Origin: Pirellulaceae bacterium
Lineage (GTDB): Bacteria; Planctomycetota; Planctomycetia; Pirellulales; Pirellulaceae
NCBI GenBank assembly: GCA_022446825.1
Contig: JAKVBY010000001.1
Coordinates: forward strand, 14,861-57,296
Direction of reading: 5' to 3'
Length of the DNA: 42,436 nucleotides
The notes beneath the pieces are model-generated. The model was not told the origin of the DNA. It did no database searches and worked only from the letters and a program-made list of their open reading frames with translations. Each line of letters opens with the position of its first letter. The first letter of the stretch is position 1. Both the position numbers and the translations under genes were made by a program. Positions 1-9,613 of this stretch are shown piece by piece.

Positions 1-20
1 AATGACAGGCAGAAACAATC

Positions 21-2516
21 ATGGACCGTAAAAACCACCAACGAACCAGCCTTGCTCTTTTTGTTACCCTGCTGATGACGGTGTTCTCACTGCACTCGCT
101 GGCATCCGCTGAAGTACCACTTGTGCGAGATGTCGAAGCCCAACCTTTAGCGGCAAACGTTGTCCGTTTACTCGATGCGCTGAAGGTTTTAGGATCGCCA
201 CTACCAGAAGAAACCCACGTGGCTCTGCTACGGGCGGCCCGCGCCAGAGACATTAAGCACCTGCAGGAGTTGCTTGATCCCGAGGTTTTATTTGTGGTCT
301 CTTTGAATCCCGAGATTCGCGTCAAAGTTCAGCGTGGTCCTGGTAAAGCGGCATTGCAGCAAGGGGGATTTGTGCCGTTGCTTGTCAAGGTGATCAATCA
401 GAGCACCGTGGCACGTAAGTTAGAGATCACGAGCCCGCAGGCGGGACCTGTATATGCCGGTGCGGCGCTAGGTATTTTGAGGCGTCAGGCGCAAACAGAA
501 TTGAACGACAACGAAAATATTGAGCGGGACCCGAACCGCTTTCTTTCGGTCGAAATGTTTTCGAGTCCGCCGATGACTGCACGATTAAGTGGTCTGGAAG
601 TCGAATATGCGATCGCGTTGGTTTATTGCCACGATCCAGGCAAGCGGGAGGCGACGATCGGTTTCAGTGTTGGTTCCGGTACCCAAGATCTTGGCTTTCG
701 TGGTGAGGTCCCCGTCTTATTTGAAGCCCGCCCGGCGGTTCCTGTGAAACTGTCGATTCTCGATTCGGACGGTCAACCGACAACCGCAAGGCTGACCTTT
801 CGCGATCAGTTTGGCAAGGTATATCCTCCCCAAGCAAAACGCCTCGCCCCGGATTTCTTCTTTCAGCCGCAAGTCTATCGGCACGATGGAGAAGTGGTCT
901 TGTTGCCACCGGGTGAATTCACGATGGAATACTGCCGTGGGCCAGAGTATCGCAGCTTGAATCGCCAAATCACCATTCCTCAAAAAGAAGCCGCGCTGCT
1001 GGACGTACCACTACAGCGCTGGGTTGACCCGATGCAGTTTGGGTTTTATTGCGGTGATCACCACATCCATGGCGCGGGTTGTTCTCACTATAGTAGTCCG
1101 ACAGAGGGAGTTACGCCGCAAGATATGTTTGCCCAGGTAAAAGGAGAAGGCCTGAACGTTGGCTGCGTTTTAACCTGGGGCCCATGTTACGATTTTCAAC
1201 GCCGTTTTTTTTCGCCGGCAGCCGACATCATCAGCGAACCAGATACGATACTGAAGTACGATCTGGAGATCAGCGGTTTTGGTTCTGCTGCGTTGGGCCA
1301 CGTTTGTCTGTTGAATCTCAAAGATCAAACTTATCCTGGATCGGAGGGGACTAAAACGAAAGGGTGGCCTACGTGGACAGTGCCTGTTTTAAAGTGGTGT
1401 AAGGAGCAAGGAGGGGTGACGGGTTATCCCCACTCGGCCCTTTACATTAACGCAGATTTGTCGGCAACTTGGATGTTTCAACAGCTTGACCAAGACGCCG
1501 ACGACGAATTGAGCGCGACGGAAGCGGCGGTTGGTTTGTTACCAGAATCGTTTGATCGCATTGACGAGGATGGTAATGGCAAGTTGATTAAAAACGAACT
1601 TAGCCGCAGCATTGATCGGGCTGCCGATCGGCTGCCGAATCTCGCGATTCCGGGAATGGATGGTGCGGGTGCCATGGAGATCTGTGTTAGCACAGCTGAG
1701 GGTGTGTGCGATTTCATCAGTGCGATGGATACGGCAAGGATCCCCGAATGGAATACCTGGTACCACATCATGAACAGCGGATTTCCACTGAAGCTGAGTG
1801 GCGAAACGGATTTTCCCTGCATGAGCAGTCGCCGCGTGGGACAAGGCCGTGTCTATGTCCAGTTGGGAAACGTTGCCCAAGTTGACTTTGCTGCTTGGTG
1901 CCGTGGTTTGGCAGAGGGAAAGTCTTATGTCTCCGACGGTTTTGCCCACGCCCTGGAATTTACGGTCGCGGAGAAGGCACCTGGTTTTGGGGATGTCCGA
2001 CTTGCCCAAGCAGGCCAAGTCAAAGTGCGTGCCAAAGTTGCTTTTGCTCCGGAGATTCCGAAAGCGGTTGCCTATGGACAAGAGGTGCCCGCCGCTGGAT
2101 TGCGAAAAGTTGGTGACACGGTGACGCTCCATGCGCCGCGCACCACAGAAATGGTTCGAGGAGGTCAACGCCTGGTGGAAATTGTCGTCGGTGGAAAAGT
2201 CGTGGCGGAACAGCAAGTACCGGCTGACGGAAATTCGCATGACCTGGAATTTGATCTAAACATAGAGCACAGCAACTGGGTGGCGTTACGACATTTTCCC
2301 CAGCTCCATACCAATCCAGTTGCTGTGATCGTGGCAGAGAAGCCAATTCGCTGTTCGCAAAGTAGTGCACGTTGGTGCGCCGAATCGATCAAACATCTCT
2401 GGAACAACCGCCATCATTTGATCGCAGAAGCAGAACGAGATGCCGCCCAGGCTGCTTATCAACGGGCAATCGAAACCTATCTTCAACGGGCCAAAGAGGC
2501 CCCCGAGGGGACCTAG
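21..2516 (+). CDS. Secreted CehA/McbA-family metallohydrolase with embedded EF-hands
   Basis: The 831-residue product starts with a signal peptide (hydrophobic core about residues 10-30, ending ASA). The N-terminal 330 residues look beta-rich. The PHP-like metal site begins at D346-H347-H348-x-H350, with a nearby H356, and closes with a G-E-T-D-F-P motif at 594-599, as expected for CehA/McbA-type phosphoesterase-like hydrolases. Two canonical 12-residue EF-hand loops sit between these halves at 490-501 (DQDADDELSATE) and 515-526 (DEDGNGKLIKNE), so calcium binding inside the catalytic region is likely. The substrate is unknown; planctomycetes carry many such secreted paralogues. Probably periplasmic. 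The next gene is convergent, 13 bases downstream. The ATG start is supported by the signal peptide directly behind it. The family call is fairly sure, the enzymatic activity is inferred. Confidence 0.82.
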   Translation: MDRKNHQRTSLALFVTLLMTVFSLHSLASAEVPLVRDVEAQPLAANVVRLLDALKVLGSPLPEETHVALLRAARARDIKHLQELLDPEVLFVVSLNPEIRVKVQRGPGKAALQQGGFVPLLVKVINQSTVARKLEITSPQAGPVYAGAALGILRRQAQTELNDNENIERDPNRFLSVEMFSSPPMTARLSGLEVEYAIALVYCHDPGKREATIGFSVGSGTQDLGFRGEVPVLFEARPAVPVKLSILDSDGQPTTARLTFRDQFGKVYPPQAKRLAPDFFFQPQVYRHDGEVVLLPPGEFTMEYCRGPEYRSLNRQITIPQKEAALLDVPLQRWVDPMQFGFYCGDHHIHGAGCSHYSSPTEGVTPQDMFAQVKGEGLNVGCVLTWGPCYDFQRRFFSPAADIISEPDTILKYDLEISGFGSAALGHVCLLNLKDQTYPGSEGTKTKGWPTWTVPVLKWCKEQGGVTGYPHSALYINADLSATWMFQQLDQDADDELSATEAAVGLLPESFDRIDEDGNGKLIKNELSRSIDRAADRLPNLAIPGMDGAGAMEICVSTAEGVCDFISAMDTARIPEWNTWYHIMNSGFPLKLSGETDFPCMSSRRVGQGRVYVQLGNVAQVDFAAWCRGLAEGKSYVSDGFAHALEFTVAEKAPGFGDVRLAQAGQVKVRAKVAFAPEIPKAVAYGQEVPAAGLRKVGDTVTLHAPRTTEMVRGGQRLVEIVVGGKVVAEQQVPADGNSHDLEFDLNIEHSNWVALRHFPQLHTNPVAVIVAEKPIRCSQSSARWCAESIKHLWNNRHHLIAEAERDAAQAAYQRAIETYLQRAKEAPEGT

Positions 2517-2529
2517 CATACGAACGGGC

Positions 2530-4863
2530 TCATTGCTGGATTGCAAAGAGAATTACGTTCACACCTAGACGCATGGCGTCTTCCCGCAGATAACCTTTGC
2601 ATTCTAAGGATGCCGATTGTTCGAGCGCACAGCTCATGTCGTACGGTGAAAAGATGACGGCGATGCGGTCGTTGATTTCGAGGGCTTCGAAAAAGGGAGT
2701 CGTCGATTCGATTTTGGCATCGAGCCGGTCTTCTTTTCCGCGCATTTGCGGATCACGTAATTGAACATTGCCAATTTTGTAGCCGCGAAAATCACCAGAG
2801 AACATAGGGTGCTTGGCAGAGATGCGGCGCAATGGATGGGCAGGGAAAATCGCTTCCATTTCACGACGAAACGATTGAGTAAACTGAGGGCTAGCACAAA
2901 TCGAATCAGCGAATAAAAACCCGCCGCGTTTCACAAATATCTCCAGTGCTTTTCTTTCCTGAGCAGAAAAGCGGAATGAGCGACGGCCATGCATGAAGGC
3001 GATTGGATAGTCGAGAAGCTGTTTGTCGGTTGCTGGGAGTAACGGGTGTGTGGTACTTAGCCTGACTTTAGTTTGGCTACGCACCTCGCGCAGCAAATGA
3101 GATAAGGAGTGGGGCGCGTCGTCACTTCCTCCGGTATGCAAGATTTTTGGCACAACGAGCATTCCGCGTGTCGAACCCGCGTCTTCCTCCTCGGCGATTC
3201 TCAAAGGCCGCGCATCGAGCTTTGCTTTCAGCTGTCGATTTGTCGCATAGGCTACGACATTTTCTCCGATTTGCAGACAAGCTTTGATTTCTTCTTGTAC
3301 GGTTTGTGGAAAAGTCGATGTTCGACTTCCTTGGCTAAGTTCCCAGTAACAGCTCAAATCTTCTGGGCAATAGACGACGCTCGTACGGCAACAGGCATTG
3401 ATGCCCAGTAAGGGGCGGACAAAGCGAGGATTGACTTTGCCTTCTGCGTACCAGATCGGATGATCAGTCGGTAAGAGGGTTAAACTATTTCGAGGGAACA
3501 AGTCACTCATCAGTGCTCGAAACTGGCGATCAAAGTTTTTGCCACCGCACGTTGCCTCGGCAAAGATAAAGCCCCCTTGCTCGATATACTGGCGAAGTAA
3601 TGTTTTTTGATCTTCAGAGAACTCTAGCTGATCCCGACCACTGATGAACAACACCGGCGTTTGTACCAGACTTTCGAGCGTGGCTGCTGCCAAGTCGATC
3701 GTTTGCCAGGTTAAATCTCGTTGCCATGTACCTTCGATTCGGCGAGTGAGATTTTGGACTGCGGCCCGGTGTCGGTTCCAATCGTTGTCTTTACCATGTT
3801 TGAGTTTTGAGAGAACGATCGGGCGTCTCCCCTTAGACAAAAAAAGGAGGGCAAAAGAAGTTGCCACTAAGGGGTTATTTTCCGCGTGCCCCACACCTTG
3901 CCAGAGTCCTTGAAAATCTTCTTGGCTGGCAACAAGCATCTCCGCTCCCTCACGATACCAATCGTGATCACCGATAAAACGTTGTCCTGTAAGTCGACCA
4001 ATACGTTCGACACCGTACAGGTAATACAACAAAAATCCCCGCCGGGCAGCAGATTTTGTATTGGCGGTTGAACTCGGATTCCAATTCACTGTAAATTTTT
4101 GGCTTAACCAGTCAAAGGCTCGTTCGATTGTCTGGAGATCTTCCTGTTCGGAACAGCACTTTACGTTGTTACCGATGACCCGCGCATCGCCTTTGCTTGT
4201 TTTTCCGGAGGCAATCACAACCGATGCTAAACCGGCACAGGTCATGCTGCCAGACGAAGGTTGACCTTGGAGATAGGCCCAAGACCCATCGAGTTGCTGT
4301 GTCCGTGTCCAATAATCAAGCGCGAGTTCCCAAGTTTGTTCCTGGACTTCAATTCCAATGCGTTCGGCCTCGTGTAAAGCTAGCAGCGCAAATTGAGCAT
4401 TGGAGTTGTCACCGCGGCCCTGAGTACCGGAATAGCCCCACGACCCCTGCCGTTCGCTGTCCCGAATTTGAATCGACTCAAGCCATTCGACGTTCCGGCG
4501 GATTTGCAGCCGATCGACCTCGGGTTCTGCCAGACATAAAACCATCGTTCGCAAAGCCGTCGAATAGACCATTTTAGGTTGATCAAAGGATCGCAAATAA
4601 TTCAGAGCTTGTTGTATTTCCGAAGTGTCAACTTCAACCCCCGAATTTAACAGGGCGAGCGTGCAGAGTGCGCTCAAGCCACCAGGATAACCAGAATGTT
4701 CCACCCAAGCGCCAGACGTTTTGTTTTGTTGGCTCAGTAGGAAAGTGACACCTCGCTCAATCGATTGCCGCACCGCTTGATCGGTTAACTCAGACCGTAC
4801 AGGTTGCGCAATCGTGATAATCCCCAGGCAAATGACTAGAGCGAAGCATATTTTCCAATTCAT
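2530..4863 (-). CDS. Secreted alpha-toroid protein with two DUF4159 domains
   Basis: 777 residues from the ATG at 4863, which has an AAGGA Shine-Dalgarno six to seven bases upstream and is followed at once by a signal peptide (MNWKICFALVICLGI). An upstream in-frame start at 4902 is less likely. Residues about 25-370 contain repeated helical units with G-S-W and Q-x-G-x-W type motifs, resembling the prenyltransferase/squalene-cyclase toroid. The C-terminal half carries two copies of a DUF4159-like fold, each with a hydrophobic strand, a Y/FIxxGGF-type turn (QGGFIFAEA in copy 1, RGGFLFADS in copy 2), then an F-P-x-x-x-L segment and a DMSC or DLSC motif. DUF4159 proteins in planctomycetes commonly accompany MoxR/DUF58/VWA genes, and this one diverges from such a unit. 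No cyclase catalytic DxDD was seen, so a binding or structural role is more likely than terpene chemistry. Confidence 0.78.
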   Translation of the reverse strand: MNWKICFALVICLGIITIAQPVRSELTDQAVRQSIERGVTFLLSQQNKTSGAWVEHSGYPGGLSALCTLALLNSGVEVDTSEIQQALNYLRSFDQPKMVYSTALRTMVLCLAEPEVDRLQIRRNVEWLESIQIRDSERQGSWGYSGTQGRGDNSNAQFALLALHEAERIGIEVQEQTWELALDYWTRTQQLDGSWAYLQGQPSSGSMTCAGLASVVIASGKTSKGDARVIGNNVKCCSEQEDLQTIERAFDWLSQKFTVNWNPSSTANTKSAARRGFLLYYLYGVERIGRLTGQRFIGDHDWYREGAEMLVASQEDFQGLWQGVGHAENNPLVATSFALLFLSKGRRPIVLSKLKHGKDNDWNRHRAAVQNLTRRIEGTWQRDLTWQTIDLAAATLESLVQTPVLFISGRDQLEFSEDQKTLLRQYIEQGGFIFAEATCGGKNFDRQFRALMSDLFPRNSLTLLPTDHPIWYAEGKVNPRFVRPLLGINACCRTSVVYCPEDLSCYWELSQGSRTSTFPQTVQEEIKACLQIGENVVAYATNRQLKAKLDARPLRIAEEEDAGSTRGMLVVPKILHTGGSDDAPHSLSHLLREVRSQTKVRLSTTHPLLPATDKQLLDYPIAFMHGRRSFRFSAQERKALEIFVKRGGFLFADSICASPQFTQSFRREMEAIFPAHPLRRISAKHPMFSGDFRGYKIGNVQLRDPQMRGKEDRLDAKIESTTPFFEALEINDRIAVIFSPYDMSCALEQSASLECKGYLREDAMRLGVNVILFAIQQ

Positions 4864-4911
4864 GGGCCGTCCTTTCATGATTAAATGCCAAAGGCCCGTC
4901 ACAATACAATT

Positions 4912-4940
4912 ATCTTAGGATCCAAATTGTAAACCGGCAA
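4912..4940 (-). promoter_or_regulatory. Candidate sigma-70-like promoter for the DUF4159 gene
   Basis: On the minus strand TTGCCG (4940-4935) and TAAGAT (4917-4912) are separated by 17 bases, each matching four of six consensus positions. The -10 box ends about 48 bases before the ATG at 4863. This is a pattern match only. Confidence 0.25.
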
Positions 4941-5153
4941 CGTAATTTGGCAGGTGTCGCCTCACAGGGGAGTTCGCCTTGGTGAGGGGCGTAGCCGCCA
5001 GTACAAGGCCTAAAAATCTTCTTGACCGCAAAGTGATTATGACACCGTGACATGTTGATGGTTCGGATTGCTGACTTCTAGGGTGACCGATAGAATCGAC
5101 GCTGTTTCATTTACGAGACAGAAAGTTCTTCGCTAACTGATATCGGAAAATCT

Positions 5154-6194
5154 GTGGCGACAAAACAACGCAACTTGGGCGACGTTCTGCAAGAATTTGC
5201 ACATCATCGGCAAATCATGCAGAAGGAATTACAGAAGGTCATCATCGGCCAAGATTTGGTCATCGAACAAATGTTTGCGGCGATTTTCACGCGCGGACAT
5301 TGTTTGTTGGAAGGTGTGCCTGGCTTAGCCAAGACGCTGATGGTGAGCACTTTAGCCAGAATTCTTGACGTTGGTTTCAATCGAATTCAGTTTACGCCCG
5401 ATTTGATGCCGACCGATATTACGGGCACCAATGTTCTGGACGAAGATGATAGCGGCCGTCGCGAGTTTCGTTTTGTCGAAGGCCCTATTTTTACGAATAT
5501 CCTCCTGGCGGATGAAATCAATCGGACGCCGCCTAAAACGCAGGCTGCTTTATTACAAGCGATGCAGGAACGGGAAGTCACCGTGGGTCGTACAACCTAT
5601 GACTTACCGGAGCCTTTCTTTACGATTGCGACTCAAAACCCCATTGAGCAAGAGGGAACTTATCCTCTACCAGAAGCACAGCTCGATCGTTTTATGTTCA
5701 ACATCAAGGTCGACTATCCGAGTGCGGATGAAGAAGAAAAAATTCTTTCAGCGACCACTCGGCAGGAAAAGGTCGAGGTCCATAAAATCTTGTCTGCACG
5801 CGCGATCATCAATTTGCAGAAGCTTGTCGGTTCTGTAGCGGTAAGCGAACACATCGTTAAGTACGTCGCTCGGCTAGTTCGGGCCACCAGACCAAAAGAC
5901 GATTCAGCACCAGAATTTGTACGCGAGTTGGTCGATTGGGGTGCGGGTCCACGTGCAGGGCAGTTTTTAATCAATGGTGGCAAGGCGCTCGCGGCGATGG
6001 ACGGACGTTTCTCTGTCGCTATTGACGATGTCAAAAAGATCGCAATTCCAGTGCTACGGCACCGTATTAGCACGAACTTCCAAGCGCAAGCTGAGGGTAT
6101 GGGAACGGACGATGTAATCGTGCGGCTTGTGGAGGAAATCTTGGAACCGGAGATTAAAAAATTCACCAAACCGGTACCTTCTCAAAATTCATAA
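5154..6194 (+). CDS. MoxR-family AAA+ ATPase
   Basis: 346 residues from a GTG start preceded by GGAAA. The AAA_3 core is complete: Walker A G-V-P-G-L-A-K-T at 54-61, Walker B NILLADE at 115-121, and the sensor/[20 protein letters not shown] stretch at 159-178, which is diagnostic of MoxR proteins. MoxR ATPases act as cytoplasmic chaperones that work with von Willebrand factor A (VWA) partners, usually on metal or envelope complexes. It is the first gene of a co-directional unit: the DUF58 gene begins about 30 bases downstream, followed by a BatA-like and a VWA gene. The client protein is not evident from the sequence. Highly confident family assignment. Confidence 0.95.
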   Translation: MATKQRNLGDVLQEFAHHRQIMQKELQKVIIGQDLVIEQMFAAIFTRGHCLLEGVPGLAKTLMVSTLARILDVGFNRIQFTPDLMPTDITGTNVLDEDDSGRREFRFVEGPIFTNILLADEINRTPPKTQAALLQAMQEREVTVGRTTYDLPEPFFTIATQNPIEQEGTYPLPEAQLDRFMFNIKVDYPSADEEEKILSATTRQEKVEVHKILSARAIINLQKLVGSVAVSEHIVKYVARLVRATRPKDDSAPEFVRELVDWGAGPRAGQFLINGGKALAAMDGRFSVAIDDVKKIAIPVLRHRISTNFQAQAEGMGTDDVIVRLVEEILEPEIKKFTKPVPSQNS

Positions 6195-6224
6195 TCGACA
6201 TTGCTGCGCTTTGTCCCTCAGAAA

Positions 6225-7121
6225 ATGCCCACGGTCGAAAAATATCTCAAGCCAGAAGTCATTAATCAAATTAAACGGCTGGATTTGCGCGCGCAGTTTG
6301 TCGTGCGCGGATTTTTGCAGGGATTGCATGCCAGTCCGTTCCAAGGGTTCTCCGTAGAATTCAGCGAGCATCGACGGTATGCCGTGGGAGATGATCCGAA
6401 AGATATCGATTGGCTGGTCTATGCGAAGACCGACAAGTACTACGTCAAAAAATTCGAAGCGGAAACCAATATCACGGGTTATCTGGCGATGGATCTTAGC
6501 CAGTCGATGGGTTACACGTATCGACAAGAGCTGAGCAAATTTGATTATGCCATCTGTTTAGCAGCGGCGCTCTGCTATCTGATGATCCATCAGCAAGATC
6601 CCGTAGGATTGGTAACGTTTGATGAGCGCATGCGGGAGAGCATCTCGCCCAAATCGAAACGGGCACAACTTGGCCATGTCCTGGCCCATCTGGCTCGACT
6701 GAAGCCAACCGGTAAGACCGACATTGCCAATAGCTTGTCGCAAATAGCTGCCATGTTACGCCATAAAAGCTTGGTTATGGTGTTTTCAGATTTCCTTGTG
6801 GATTCAGGCCCTGTGTTTCAAGCCCTGCGGCAACTTCGCCACGGTGGCCACGATGTCATTCTGTTTCATATTTTAGATGAGGCGGAAGTTACCTTTCCGT
6901 TTAATGGAAAAGTACAACTGGAAGAGCCGGAAACGGAAGAAAAAATTGAGGTGGATGCAAATCACTTTCGGCAGGATTATGTTGCGGAAGTGGAGTCTTT
7001 TCGAGACGAGTATCGACGCGAGTGTTACCAAACAGGTGTCGATTACGTCGAACTGGACACAAGCATGCAGTTCGATAAAGCGTTGCTAGAGTATCTGTTG
7101 AGTCGCCGAGCACGGGGATGA
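6225..7121 (+). CDS. DUF58 domain protein, MoxR partner
   Basis: 298 residues from the ATG at 6225. An in-frame TTG at 6201 would add eight residues; neither start has a clear Shine-Dalgarno, and the ATG gives the family-like beginning MPTVEKYLKPEV. The DUF58 signature is clear: G-F-S-V-E-F-S-E-H-R-R-Y followed by G-D-D-P-K-D-I-D-W and a K-K-F-E-A-E-T-N stretch. Next comes a VWA-like fold with the metal-site motif DLSQSMG (about 90-96) and a later VFSDFL strand. There is no membrane segment, so it is probably cytoplasmic. It lies between MoxR and the membrane-bound BatA-like protein, where DUF58 proteins are generally found, and probably links the ATPase to the membrane components. Confidence 0.92.
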   Translation: MPTVEKYLKPEVINQIKRLDLRAQFVVRGFLQGLHASPFQGFSVEFSEHRRYAVGDDPKDIDWLVYAKTDKYYVKKFEAETNITGYLAMDLSQSMGYTYRQELSKFDYAICLAAALCYLMIHQQDPVGLVTFDERMRESISPKSKRAQLGHVLAHLARLKPTGKTDIANSLSQIAAMLRHKSLVMVFSDFLVDSGPVFQALRQLRHGGHDVILFHILDEAEVTFPFNGKVQLEEPETEEKIEVDANHFRQDYVAEVESFRDEYRRECYQTGVDYVELDTSMQFDKALLEYLLSRRARG

Positions 7122-7179
7122 CGAACGTCTGTCCAACCTAGTGATTGATGCATCATCAAACGTGAATAGCCGATGAGCC

Positions 7180-9594
7180 ATGACATTTGTCAATCTATCC
7201 ATGACTTTAGGCGGACTGTTGATCGGGATTCCGATTGTGTTGCATTTGTTCATGCGACAAAAGCCAAAACAGTTTATCTTTCCGGCCATTCGGTTTGTGC
7301 AACAGCGTCAGAAGACCAACGAGCGGCGCTTGCAACTACGGCATTGGTTACTCTTGTTGTTACGTTGTTTGGCGGTTGCCTTTGCGGCCGCCGCTTTGTC
7401 GAGGCCACACGTTGATTCGACAACGCTTGGAAATTGGCTGATCATTTGTGTTTTGGGCTTGTTGTTTGTGTTGGTGGCCCTGATTTGGGTGGGGTCCATC
7501 CTGCAGAAACGCGATCGAACAATGGTGGTATCCACCGGTCTCGTCGGGCTATTTCTCTTAGGCGGCATGAGCGCCTTGGTGTTGATGACATTACGACATG
7601 GAGGCGAAGTGGCAATTACCAGTCGCGCAGACCCGATCGCGGCCGTCCTTGTCTTCGATACGTCCTCTCGCATGGATTACATTCATGAAAACAAAACGCG
7701 GTTAGAGGAATCGAAAACAACCGGGTCGTGGTTGCTGAATCAATTTCCAGCTGATAGCGACATTGCCATCATTGAGTCTCGCGCGGGATTGTTCGAGGAG
7801 AGGGACAATACTGAGCAATCGACCCGAGCAACGGCGGGCTTTGTGCGAGATCGAGGTGCCGCTGAAGAAACCATCCGACGTTTACAAACCACCGCTGTGG
7901 GCCGACCGATGAGAGAATTGCTTCAGAAGGCCGCCGCGCAGGCTGCAGCGAGTCGATGTGAACGTAAAGAAATATTTGTGTTTACGGATCTCACCCAAGC
8001 TGCGTGGAAAACAGATTTAGCCGAACTCTCAACGGCTACACTGGAGTCTCTCGAAGATTGCGAGCTTTACATTATTGACGTGGGTGCTGAAGACCCGCAG
8101 AACCTTTCGATTCGAAATCTCCATTTGTCGGCGGAAGTTCTGTCTAGGAATGACTTGTTCACGATCGAAGCAGAAATTTCACGCTTGGGTTCGTATGAGA
8201 ATTGTCTCGTCGATCTGCAACTTGAGGAAGCGAATCTTGATTTGCCTGTGCTGCAAGATGGCAAACTTCTGGTACCCACGGTTCAGAGACGTGGACGCGA
8301 AGTCTGCAATTTCAAAGGCAGTGGTTCCCAACAGGTGCGATTTGTAGTGCGCGGAATCCCTCATGGAGTACACCACGGTTCGGTAAAGATTATTGGGGAA
8401 GATGGTTTATCTGTGGATGACGTCCGCCATTTTTCGATCAAGGTTCAAGAGGCATGGCCTGTTCTTGTGGTGGCACCAAATCGCGTGAATACATTTTTAC
8501 TTACCGAGGCGCTTGCCTCATTTGAAGAGCGATCGGCAGAACAAGGAAGTTTTGTTTGCGAGGAGCCGATTTCTCAGGTTGAACTAGTGAATCACAGTCT
8601 GGAAAATTACTCGATCGTTTGTTTACTCGATCCTCGTCCTCTTACTCCGGATGATTGGACACAGCTACTTGAGTATGTAGAAGGCGGTGGTAGTTTAGCC
8701 GTTTTCCTTGGCCACAATGCCAATCCCACAGGTTCCTTCAATGATCCGATTGCGCAACAACTTTTACCGGGAAAATTAGCCCGCCAAACTCGAAACATTG
8801 ACCGCAGTCTATTCTTGGCACCAGGACGCTTGGATCACCCGGCGTTGCAATCTTTTCGATCACTTCCCCCAGCCAGTGTTCCGTGGAGTCGGTTCCCGAT
8901 CTTGCGACATTGGGACATCGATCCAGTTGGTGAAGAAAGCCAAGTGATTCTGCGTTACGGTAACGACAAGCCAGCGATTCTTAGTCGGCATGTTGGTCGA
9001 GGTCAGGTGGTTCTTATGACGACTCCGATTACGGAAGTCCATCTGCCGCCGGGTTGGCGGCCCTGGAATGAGTTGGCAGGTGAGAATGATTGGCCACGAT
9101 TTGTGTTGGTGAACGATCTGTTTCGATTTCTGGCAGAACAAAGTGGCCAGTCGCGTTTAAATTATTTGGCTGGCGAACGTGTCTGGCTACCGAACAGTCC
9201 GCTTGAACAACCCATTCGATATCAATTGTTTGCACCACAATCACAGCCTTATGAAGTCACTGCATTTTCCAACCGACTTTCGATTCAATCGACCGCCGTG
9301 ATTGGTGCCTATCGGCTCAAAGGAGATCGTGACGGACCGGTTGTGCGAGGATTTTGTATGAACCTTCCTGAAGATGCGGGCGACTTGTTGCGAACGGATC
9401 AAAAAAATCTTGACGATTGGTTTGGGTTGGAAGGATATCAATATGTTCGCAGCCGCGAAGAAATTGAATTTGGGGTGCGTGAATCGCGACAGGGACAAGA
9501 ATTGTATCCATTTTTAATTGTCCTGTTGGCATTAATGCTCGGACTCGAACAAACCTTGTCAAATCGATTCTATAAAACGCCAGCAATCCAGTAA
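7180..9594 (+). CDS. BatA-like membrane protein with degenerate VWA domain
   Basis: 804 residues. The N-terminus is the aerotolerance-regulator (BatA) N-terminal domain: a first membrane helix (about 8-24), then LHLFMRQKPKQ, a K/R-rich linker, and the RHWLLLLLRCLAVAFAAAAL helix (54-73) ending LSRP. Two further membrane helices follow (about 84-107 and 110-135). A VWA-like region begins AVLVFDTSSRM; its metal motif D160-T-S-S-R has Arg where DxSxS needs the second Ser, so metal binding is probably impaired. A glutamine-amidotransferase-like Rossmann region (about 420-540) precedes a C-terminal helix near 770-785. The large middle portion probably faces the periplasm. It follows the DUF58 gene by 58 bases in the same unit. 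Its role in envelope integrity is inferred from Bat proteins only. Confidence 0.85.
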   Translation: MTFVNLSMTLGGLLIGIPIVLHLFMRQKPKQFIFPAIRFVQQRQKTNERRLQLRHWLLLLLRCLAVAFAAAALSRPHVDSTTLGNWLIICVLGLLFVLVALIWVGSILQKRDRTMVVSTGLVGLFLLGGMSALVLMTLRHGGEVAITSRADPIAAVLVFDTSSRMDYIHENKTRLEESKTTGSWLLNQFPADSDIAIIESRAGLFEERDNTEQSTRATAGFVRDRGAAEETIRRLQTTAVGRPMRELLQKAAAQAAASRCERKEIFVFTDLTQAAWKTDLAELSTATLESLEDCELYIIDVGAEDPQNLSIRNLHLSAEVLSRNDLFTIEAEISRLGSYENCLVDLQLEEANLDLPVLQDGKLLVPTVQRRGREVCNFKGSGSQQVRFVVRGIPHGVHHGSVKIIGEDGLSVDDVRHFSIKVQEAWPVLVVAPNRVNTFLLTEALASFEERSAEQGSFVCEEPISQVELVNHSLENYSIVCLLDPRPLTPDDWTQLLEYVEGGGSLAVFLGHNANPTGSFNDPIAQQLLPGKLARQTRNIDRSLFLAPGRLDHPALQSFRSLPPASVPWSRFPILRHWDIDPVGEESQVILRYGNDKPAILSRHVGRGQVVLMTTPITEVHLPPGWRPWNELAGENDWPRFVLVNDLFRFLAEQSGQSRLNYLAGERVWLPNSPLEQPIRYQLFAPQSQPYEVTAFSNRLSIQSTAVIGAYRLKGDRDGPVVRGFCMNLPEDAGDLLRTDQKNLDDWFGLEGYQYVRSREEIEFGVRESRQGQELYPFLIVLLALMLGLEQTLSNRFYKTPAIQ

Positions 9595-9613
9595 TTGGTG
9601 CATTTTCCGTATC

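Noticed and set aside
1539-2240. 233-codon open frame on the minus strand
   Set aside because: It lies entirely antisense to the metallohydrolase gene, which has strong domain evidence.
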